Source of the DNA: Paucibacter sp. Y2R2-4 | GTDB taxonomy: Bacteria > Pseudomonadota > Gammaproteobacteria > Burkholderiales > Burkholderiaceae_C | Length of the DNA: 64,000 nt | Direction of reading: 5' to 3' | Assembly: GCF_025717535.1 (NCBI RefSeq) | Contig: NZ_JAJIRO010000005.1 | Location: 434,001-498,000, forward strand | Shown: positions 57,608-64,000 of the stretch, piece by piece | Position numbering within the stretch: the stretch's first letter is position 1 | How the letters are laid out: the number at the start of each line of letters is the position of its first letter | Made by a program: the position numbers and the translations under genes | Notes under the pieces: model-generated | Seen by the model: the letters and a program-made list of their open reading frames with translations, nothing else | The model's database searches: none | What the model was told of the DNA's origin: nothing

Positions 57608-58867
57608 ATGCATCCTAATGCCCTTCTTGATCTGAGCTGCGAGCTTCTGCGCGCCGTGCTCCAACTGGACAGCCCCGCCGACAGCGTGGTGTCCGCTTTT
57701 TTCCGTAAACACAAGGCCTTGGGCCAACGTGAGCGTCACGCCCTGGCCGAAACGGCCTATGCGGTGCTGCGTCAGCGTCCCTTGCTGCAGCATTTTGCGC
57801 AGTCCGGCAGTGGGCCGACCGAGCGTCGCTTGGCCATCTTGGCCTGGCAAGGCAACAGCACTTTCTTGCGCGGCGCCCTGAGCGAGCAAGAAAAGCAGTG
57901 GCTGGAGCAGGTGCAAGCCATGGACAAGAGCGGCTTGCCCGCCAAGCTGCGCCATTGCTTGCCCGAGTGGCTGGCCAAGCCTTTGTTGGAGCGCTTGGGT
58001 GAAGAGCAGTTCTGGCTCTTGGCCGAGAGCATGAATGAGCAGGCGCCGCTGGACCTGCGCGTCAACACCTTGAAGATCAAGCGTGAGGAAGCGCAAGAGA
58101 TTCTCAAGGCCGCCAATATCGACGCCCAACTGACGCCGTTTTCCCCGCTGGGCCTGCGTGTGCATGGCAAGCCGGCTTTGAATAAGCTGGACATTTTCAC
58201 GGGCGGCAGCATCGAAGTCCAAGATGAAGGCAGCCAGTTGCTGGCTCTGATGTTGGACGCCAAGCGCGGCGAGATGGTGGTGGACTTTTGCGCCGGCGCT
58301 GGCGGCAAGACCCTCGCCTTGGGCGCGGCCATGCGCAATACCGGCCGGCTCTATGCTTTCGATGTGTCGGGCCATCGCTTGGCCTCATTGAAGCCGCGTC
58401 TGGCGCGCAGCGGCTTGTCGAACGTCTACCCGGCGCAAATCTCCCATGAGCGCGACGAGCGCATCAAGCGCTTGAGCGGCAAGATCGACCGTGTGCTGGT
58501 GGATGCGCCTTGCTCCGGCTTGGGTACCTTGCGTCGCAACCCTGACTTGAAGTGGCGGCAGTCTTTGCATGCCATTCAAGAGTTGCAAGCCAAACAAACA
58601 GCGATCTTGGCCAGTGCGGCGCGTTTGCTGAAGTCGGGCGGCCGCTTGGTTTATGCCACTTGCAGCCTGCTGGATGCCGAGAACGAGGAGATTGCTCAGG
58701 CCTTTGAGGCGGCGCATCCCCAGTTCAAGCGACTGGCCGCCGATGAAGTTTTGGCCAAAGCCCATGTGGAAGGCGCGCAGTCTTTGACCGAAAACGGCTA
58801 TCTGCGTCTGTGGCCGCATCGGCACCAGACCGACGGCTTCTTTGCCGCGGTGTGGGAGCGGCAATAA
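57608..58867 (+). CDS. RsmB/NOP2-family RNA m5C methyltransferase
   Basis: The 419-residue SAM-dependent enzyme methylates C5 of cytosine in RNA, likely 16S rRNA. Both family cysteines are present: the catalytic loop YATCSLLDAENEE and the release Cys in DAPCSGLGTLRRNPDLKW. SAM motif I reads VVDFCAGAGGKTLALGAA. The N-terminal 140 residues are helical and NusB-like but divergent. Whether this is RsmB (C967) or a paralogue cannot be decided from the sequence alone. Confidence 0.88.
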   Translation: MHPNALLDLSCELLRAVLQLDSPADSVVSAFFRKHKALGQRERHALAETAYAVLRQRPLLQHFAQSGSGPTERRLAILAWQGNSTFLRGALSEQEKQWLEQVQAMDKSGLPAKLRHCLPEWLAKPLLERLGEEQFWLLAESMNEQAPLDLRVNTLKIKREEAQEILKAANIDAQLTPFSPLGLRVHGKPALNKLDIFTGGSIEVQDEGSQLLALMLDAKRGEMVVDFCAGAGGKTLALGAAMRNTGRLYAFDVSGHRLASLKPRLARSGLSNVYPAQISHERDERIKRLSGKIDRVLVDAPCSGLGTLRRNPDLKWRQSLHAIQELQAKQTAILASAARLLKSGGRLVYATCSLLDAENEEIAQAFEAAHPQFKRLAADEVLAKAHVEGAQSLTENGYLRLWPHRHQTDGFFAAVWERQ

Positions 58868-59003
58868 GGATTCCGTAAAAGTTCTGAGTTTGGCCTTGAG
58901 GTCAAGCCCGCAGATACGGCTTCAGTAAATTAGGGGGTGTCGCCTACAATCGGGCGACTTATTCCATTTTGGTGCTCAATCGTTTGGGCAGGGTTAGGAA
59001 CTG

Positions 59004-60224
59004 ATGAACTTCTTGATGACGATACATGATGCCGTGGTGCAGTGGCTGGCCAACGGACTGCTGGATGCGTCCGCATGGCAGATGGTGGCCTATACCCTGG
59101 TCATTACGCACTTCACTATCTTGTCGGTGACGATCTTCTTGCACCGTGCGCAAGCGCACCGTGCGCTCGATCTGGGGCCCATCCCTTCGCACTTTTTCCG
59201 TCTGTGCCTGTGGTTGACCACTGGCATGGTGACCAAGGAATTCGTGGCGGTGCACCGCAAGCACCACGCCAAGTGCGAGACCGAAGAAGATCCGCACAGC
59301 CCGCAGACCCGCGGTTTGAAGGCCTTGCTGCTGACTGGCGTGGAGCTCTACCGCGCGGAAGCCAAGAGCAGCGAGACCATCAAGAAATACGGTCTGGGCA
59401 CGCCCGACGACTGGATTGAGCGCAATCTCTACACCCGCTACAGCTGGCAAGGTGTGGGCCTGATGCTCATCATCAACCTGGCTTTGTTTGGTGCAATTGG
59501 CGCCACGATCTGGGCGATTCAGATGGTGTGGATTCCTGTCTGGGCAACTGGCGTGATCAATGGTCTCGGCCACTGGTGGGGGTATCGCAATTTCGAGGCG
59601 CCCGATGCATCGACCAATGTGTCGCCCTGGGGCATCTTGATCGGTGGCGAAGAGCTGCACAACAACCACCACACCTACCCGACTTCGGCCAAGTTCTCGG
59701 TCAAGCCTTATGAGTTTGATATCGGCTGGGGCTATATCCGTGCATTCGAAATGCTGGGCTGGGCCAAGGTTCGCAAGACCGCGCCCAAGCTGCGCCATGG
59801 CGAGATTAAGCAGGCTGACAAAGATACGCTTGAAGCTGTGATCGCCAATCGTTATGAGGTGATGGCCAGTTATGGCCGCGGCCTGAAGTTGGCATGCGCG
59901 GCCGAGTTGGCCAAGCTGAAGGCTCAGGGCCAGGAGCAAAGCGCTCAGTGGGCGCAGTTCAAGGCGGCCAGCCGTTGGCTGCATCGTGATGAGGCGCGCA
60001 TTCCTCAAGCGGTGTTGACTCAGATCGCCACTTTGCGTGCCGCCAGCCCGTCGCTCGATCAATTGGTGGTGATGCGCGAAGAGTTGCGTCAGTTGTGGAC
60101 CCGTACCAATGTGTCGGCCGAACAGCTGGTGGCTGATCTGCAGGCTTGGTGCCGCCGTGCTGAGGAAAGCGGCATTGCTGAGTTGCGCAACTTCTCCATG
60201 AGCTTGCGCGCTGCCCGTGTGTAA
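59004..60224 (+). CDS. membrane fatty acid desaturase
   Basis: The 406-residue di-iron desaturase introduces double bonds into acyl chains of membrane lipids. The three His boxes are HRAQAH (47-52), HRKHH (84-88) and HNNHH (219-223), with an extra His in NGLGHWWGYRN (H190). Two membrane pairs lie at about 27-46/62-80 and 150-178/180-195. The spacing and the HRAQAHR box fit delta-9 acyl-CoA-type desaturases; the residues after 260 form a cytoplasmic helical tail. Cold-dependent expression would be typical, but no element shows this. A terminator follows. Confidence 0.9.
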   Translation: MNFLMTIHDAVVQWLANGLLDASAWQMVAYTLVITHFTILSVTIFLHRAQAHRALDLGPIPSHFFRLCLWLTTGMVTKEFVAVHRKHHAKCETEEDPHSPQTRGLKALLLTGVELYRAEAKSSETIKKYGLGTPDDWIERNLYTRYSWQGVGLMLIINLALFGAIGATIWAIQMVWIPVWATGVINGLGHWWGYRNFEAPDASTNVSPWGILIGGEELHNNHHTYPTSAKFSVKPYEFDIGWGYIRAFEMLGWAKVRKTAPKLRHGEIKQADKDTLEAVIANRYEVMASYGRGLKLACAAELAKLKAQGQEQSAQWAQFKAASRWLHRDEARIPQAVLTQIATLRAASPSLDQLVVMREELRQLWTRTNVSAEQLVADLQAWCRRAEESGIAELRNFSMSLRAARV

Positions 60225-60270
60225 AAGCTAGCGAGAGTTTGTCTGAGCGCTCTGTGTGAGCGCGATTTAA

Positions 60271-60296
60271 AAAAGGCGCCTGACGAAGGCGCCTTT
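60271..60296 (+). terminator. intrinsic terminator after the desaturase
   Basis: AAAAGGCGCC-TGACGAA-GGCGCCTTTT is a perfect 10-base stem with T-rich end, 46 bases past the stop codon. Confidence 0.88.
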
Positions 60297-60513
60297 TGCT
60301 TTGTCTGGGCAACTAAAGCTGGGCATCTGCTTGTTGCTGTGATGGCGATTCTTGGTTATGTCGCGCCAGGGGTCTTGCCGAGCTATCCGCCGTTGGGCTG
60401 GTGATTGTGTGTGGGTTCTGATGTCTTTGCGGAAGATGCAAGGGGCTCTCGCTTGTCTGGGCTATCTTTGTGGCCGACCGGGTTGATTCGCAGACATTGT
60501 GGAGTGGCCATGA
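60297..60513. other. intergenic stretch without a supported gene
   Basis: Between two terminators, this part of the 351-base gap between the desaturase and rpmG holds no credible coding region: frames crossing it read antisense to rpmG. I see no repeat or promoter with confidence. Confidence 0.55.
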
Positions 60514-60547
60514 AAAAACCCCGGCAGCTCGCGCTGGCGGGGTTTTT
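60514..60547 (-). terminator. intrinsic terminator after rpmG
   Basis: AAAAACCCC (60514-60522) and GGGGTTTTT (60539-60547) form the outer stem around a partly paired GGCAGC/GCTGGC inner part; the T-run on the minus strand ends the rpmB-rpmG transcript 29 bases past rpmG. Confidence 0.8.
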
Positions 60548-60575
60548 AGACTCCGGCCCTAAGGTCGGTGCTGAC

Positions 60576-60743
60576 TTATCTCAGCTTGGTCTCTTTGTAC
60601 AGAACATGCTTACGAGCCTTAGGATCGAATTTCATGAATTCGAGCTTGCCGGTCGTAGTCTTCTTGTTCTTGTCGGTGGTGTAGAAGTGACCCGTACCTG
60701 CGGTCGACTCCAACTTGATCTTTTCGCGTGCGCCTTTAGCCAT
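60576..60743 (-). CDS. rpmG: 50S ribosomal protein L33
   Basis: L33 is a small basic protein of the large ribosomal subunit near the E site. The gene codes for 55 residues starting [20 protein letters not shown] and ending in VLYKETKLR. The [13 protein letters not shown] and [14 protein letters not shown] motifs are those of the family. The Cys pair that binds zinc in C+ forms is absent, so this is a C-minus L33. GGAGCACAATC precedes ATG 60743. It follows rpmB by 29 bases, the usual pair. Confidence 0.96.
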   Translation of the reverse strand: MAKGAREKIKLESTAGTGHFYTTDKNKKTTTGKLEFMKFDPKARKHVLYKETKLR

Positions 60744-60772
60744 GATTGTGCTCCTTCAGTCTCAGTTCTAGA

Positions 60773-61006
60773 TCAGAGCTCGCCCTTGGCGCGCAGATCG
60801 GCGACGACCTGGTCGATACCGACCTTGTCGATCAAACGCAGTGCAGCATTGCTGATGCGCAGACGGATCCAGCGGTTCTCTGACTCCAGGAAAAAGCGGC
60901 GGTACTGCAGATTGGGCAGAAAGCGACGCTTGGTTTTGTTATTGGCGTGAGAAACATTGTTTCCCACCATGGGCTTCTTGCCCGTGACTTGACAGACGCG
61001 TGCCAT
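60773..61006 (-). CDS. rpmB: 50S ribosomal protein L28
   Basis: L28 is a small basic component of the 50S subunit. The 77 residues begin [20 protein letters not shown] and contain [18 protein letters not shown] and [16 protein letters not shown], as in the family. One Cys only, so no zinc ribbon. The gene is preceded by GGAG and a structured leader (61036-61085), and a further inverted repeat stands upstream. Confidence 0.97.
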   Translation of the reverse strand: MARVCQVTGKKPMVGNNVSHANNKTKRRFLPNLQYRRFFLESENRWIRLRISNAALRLIDKVGIDQVVADLRAKGEL

Positions 61007-61035
61007 TGACGCTTCTCCTGTTTGAATTGATGACC

Positions 61036-61085
61036 GATTGCCTCGGCAGGTGTTTTTGGCGAACTGCTAAAACCCTGAGGCAATC
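61036..61085 (-). promoter_or_regulatory. structured leader upstream of rpmB
   Basis: GATTGCCTC and GAGGCAATC (61036-61044 and 61077-61085) form a perfect 9-base stem; inside, AGG/CCT and a TTTT/AAAA stretch can extend it. It ends 30 bases before the rpmB start. Ribosomal protein operons often have such leaders for feedback by the protein, but I cannot name a known family for L28. Confidence 0.55.
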
Positions 61086-61167
61086 ATTTGACCGCTTTAT
61101 GCAAGCTAAACCCAAAGAATCACTTCCTTAGGGCGCGGTCCATCCGGCAAGCAAGCCGAGGAGTATA

Positions 61168-61215
61168 GCCGATTTTCAGGCTCGACGATAGGCGGGCCGA
61201 AAATCGGCCGCCTAT
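61168..61215 (-). promoter_or_regulatory. overlapping inverted repeats and -10-like TATACT before rpmB
   Basis: ATAGGCGGGCCGA (61188-61200) pairs with TCGGCCGCCTAT (61204-61215) with one bulge around AAA. GCCGATTTT (61168-61176) can alternatively pair with AAAATCGGC (61200-61208). The two hairpins exclude each other. On the minus strand TATACT follows immediately (61167-61162) and could be the -10 of the rpmB promoter; no T-run makes a terminator. Confidence 0.45.
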
Positions 61216-61335
61216 AGGCCTGAACAAGTCCTGCGAACCACAGGTCTGCGCTGCCTTCAGACGGGGCGCTTGGCTGATGACTCGCGCTCTGCACTCAGCC
61301 CGAATCATCGCCAGGGCTGGGCATTTGTTGCAGCT

Positions 61336-62325
<990 letters not shown>

Positions 62326-62463
62326 TCAAGAAGACTGGCCGGTTTTATCCGGCCTAGACCCTATTTGAAAGCCGGGCTGGGTTGGCACAATGCGCCCATT
62401 CTAGGCATCGCCACACATAGATGTTGGCCTGCCAATTCAAACCTTAGTCAATGGAGGCTGTTT

Positions 62464-63129
62464 ATGGCGATGCTGTCCAATCTGGACCTGATCCGCAGGG
62501 TGCCCTTGTTTTCCTTGCTCACCACCGATCAGGCGCAGTCCATTGCGGACAGCGTGGTCAAACGGCGTTTCAAGCGCGGCGAGCTGATCGTTGAGCAGGG
62601 CACCAAGTCGAATGCCTTGTTTATTTTGCTGAACGGCCGGGCTCGAGTTTTGACGGCGGACACGCGTGGCCGAGAGGTGATTCTTGCCGTGCTGCAGCCG
62701 GGAGACTATGTCGGTGAAATGAGCCTGATCGACCACGAGCCTCATTCAGCTACCGTGCGTGCCGAAGTTCAGACCGATATGTTGGTGCTGGGTCGGAATG
62801 AATTCGCGCGCTGCCTGCCGGAAAGCAGCAGCTTGTCTTATGCAATTCTGCGTGGCTTGGTGGCACGCCTGCGCAATGCCGATCGTCAGATTGAGTCGCT
62901 GGCCCTGTTGGATGTGTATGGCCGTGTGGCGCGTACGCTCTTGGATATGTCTGAAGACGAAAAGGGTCTGAAGATCATCCGCGGCAAGGTGTCTCGTCAA
63001 GACATGGCCAAGGTGGTCGGGGCTTCGCGCGAAATGGTCAGCCGCGTGATGAAGGACCTAGAAGAGCGCGGCGTGATTGAAACGCTGGAAAACGGCTCGG
63101 TGGTGATCAAAGAGCGTTTCCCCGGCTGA
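62464..63129 (+). CDS. Crp/Fnr-family transcription regulator
   Basis: The 221-residue protein has an N-terminal cyclic-nucleotide-binding fold (about 10-125) and a winged helix (about 150-215) with VSRQDMAKVVGASREMVSRVMKDLEE. The recognition residues S188-R189-E190 and R194 match CRP's R180-E181 and R185, so a TGTGA-like site is expected. At the nucleotide phosphate site, GEMSLIDHEPHSATVRA has His94 where CRP has Arg82, so cAMP binding is doubtful; another ligand such as c-di-GMP is possible. No Cys cluster of FNR is present. GGAGG lies six bases before ATG 62464. Confidence 0.9.
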   Translation: MAMLSNLDLIRRVPLFSLLTTDQAQSIADSVVKRRFKRGELIVEQGTKSNALFILLNGRARVLTADTRGREVILAVLQPGDYVGEMSLIDHEPHSATVRAEVQTDMLVLGRNEFARCLPESSSLSYAILRGLVARLRNADRQIESLALLDVYGRVARTLLDMSEDEKGLKIIRGKVSRQDMAKVVGASREMVSRVMKDLEERGVIETLENGSVVIKERFPG

Positions 63130-63288
63130 AGGCCCTAAGCCCGCTTCAAGCGATTCGCTCGGCCGGTCCGCCTTGAGTTTGATCGGCTGTTAGGTAAGGG
63201 CGATTGCGGGCATTTCTAAGGCACGGTTGATTGGGTTCTAGGGAAGCTCTTGCCCGAGAGTGATGCTTGCATAGGTCACAATGGCGGC

Positions 63289-64000
63289 ATGAGTTTTCCC
63301 CTGGCATCCCTGCTGCGCGGCGATCAGCCCGGCGCAAGCGACAAAGTCTATAAACGCCAAGGCAAGAAGGCGGCGGCGCCGCCGCCGGCCAAACCCAACC
63401 CCTTGCGAACCCCGCTCTGGCTCTTGCTGAGTGGGCTGCTTTGGTGTCTGGTCGTTTTGGCGCTGATTTCTCATGACCGCTCAGACGCTGCATTCTCGAT
63501 TTCGGGAGGCCGCGATATGTACGCCAATCGATTTGGCGCGGTGGGTGCCTGGATCTCTGATCTCCTCTTGTTCACCTTCGGCTATTCGGCCTGGTGGCTG
63601 CTGCTGATTGGGCTGCGGTCTTGGTTGAGCAGCTTGGCTGGCCTGCTGCGGGCCGACGCCGAGCAGGCGCCGGCCACGAACTCAGCCCGCTCAACCGCCC
63701 TTTGTTTCTTGGGCGTGATCTTGCTGATGTGCGCCAGTTGCTCCTTGGAGTGGAGCCGGCTCTACCTTTGGGAGCCGCGCCTGCCCGGTCATGCCGGCGG
63801 CGTACTGGGTTATTCGCTCGGCCCCTGGGGCATGCGAGCCTTTGGTTTTGCCGGCTCGGGCGTGGTCAGCATCGTGCTGGCACTGGTCGGTGCGGCCTTG
63901 GCCTTGAATTTTTCTTGGCTGAAGTTAGCCGAGCAACTGGGCAGTCGCATCGACCGGCTGCGTGAGCAACGCCTTGAGCGCCGCGAGATCGCCGAAGACC
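63289..64000 (+). CDS. ftsK: DNA translocase FtsK, N-terminal part (cut by window end)
   Basis: The visible 237 codons are the N-terminal membrane domain of FtsK, which anchors the division-site DNA pump. Membrane helices lie at about 42-62 (LWLLLSGLLWCLVVLALIS), 85-115 and later stretches, and the segment AFSISGGRDMYANRFGAVGA is the family's periplasmic turn. The motor and gamma domains lie past base 64,000. I use ATG 63289; an ATG at 63281 reads into a stop at once. It stands across from trxB, the usual neighbour in this group, with the Crp gene between. Confidence 0.88.
   Translation, partial: MSFPLASLLRGDQPGASDKVYKRQGKKAAAPPPAKPNPLRTPLWLLLSGLLWCLVVLALISHDRSDAAFSISGGRDMYANRFGAVGAWISDLLLFTFGYSAWWLLLIGLRSWLSSLAGLLRADAEQAPATNSARSTALCFLGVILLMCASCSLEWSRLYLWEPRLPGHAGGVLGYSLGPWGMRAFGFAGSGVVSIVLALVGAALALNFSWLKLAEQLGSRIDRLREQRLERREIAED

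Noticed and set aside
60405-60950. 181-codon plus-strand frame over rpmG and rpmB
   Set aside because: It reads antisense through two ribosomal protein genes and through the rpmG terminator; no ribosome site or similarity.
61188-61215. Intrinsic terminator after trxB
   Set aside because: The hairpin is strong, but it is not followed by a T-run in the trxB direction.

Overview
This is 64 kb of GC-rich, tightly packed chromosome from a betaproteobacterium. The gene complement points to Burkholderiales, probably the Rubrivivax/Leptothrix/Roseateles side of the order: a dapA-bamC pair, rpmB-rpmG beside trxB, a trxB/ftsK divergence, a DUF3717-DUF1289 protein, a ParC whose quinolone region carries Gln/Asp, and a PEP-CTERM protein. 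The placement is an inference; no rRNA or other taxonomic marker lies in the window. I found no tRNA, rRNA, insertion sequence, prophage or CRISPR array. Both ends cut genes: a nucleoside-type ABC permease at the left and ftsK at the right.

Layout. 1-3.9 kb is a (deoxy)nucleoside uptake and breakdown operon (permease, cdd, PNP, deoC, deoA). 4.0-9.9 kb has trmB, an exported subtilase with a PEP-CTERM tail, coaBC-dut, an FKBP isomerase and a GNAT enzyme. 9.9-17.4 kb is a five-gene leftward operon: membrane-fusion protein, ABC ATPase, MacB/FtsX-type permease, NtrC-type regulator and histidine kinase. 17.6-26.3 kb has the ribosomal oxygenase roxA with a coupled unknown protein, an Ala-rich lipoprotein, an MBL hydrolase, bamC, dapA, a methyltransferase, a 42-residue membrane protein missed by normal length cut-offs, an MFS carrier and an exported amidohydrolase. 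26.4-32.8 kb is a chain parE-GNAT-lytic transglycosylase-parC-class A beta-lactamase, every junction overlapping. 32.9-39 kb has a CYTH protein, pyrD, a DAHP synthase, a DUF2141/carotenoid-oxygenase pair behind a hairpin that covers the ribosome binding site, a small membrane protein behind two abutting LexA boxes, and rpiA. 39-48 kb has a chemoreceptor, mnmC, a DUF4010 membrane protein, an NAD(P)-binding protein, an anchored beta-helix protein and rhlE. 48.4-58.9 kb has ettA, a Spy/CpxP-like protein with its two-component pair, a MATE carrier, a DUF3717-DUF1289 protein, trpS, purN, DUF1345, DUF1653 and an RsmB-family methyltransferase. 59-64 kb has a desaturase, rpmG-rpmB with a structured leader, trxB, a Crp-type regulator and ftsK.

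The most interesting item is at 37,890-38,249. Two perfect CTGT-N8-ACAG palindromes abut without a gap and together contain a -35/-10 pair that points at an undescribed 92-residue, one-pass membrane protein with a strong Shine-Dalgarno. This is the expected architecture of an SOS-induced small membrane effector such as a division inhibitor. Second are the nested hairpin (35,755-35,799) that masks the ribosome binding site before the DUF2141/carotenoid-oxygenase operon, a terminator-like hairpin inside the rhlE leader, a class A beta-lactamase translationally coupled to parC, and the subtilase that joins autotransporter-type repeats to a PEP-CTERM tail.
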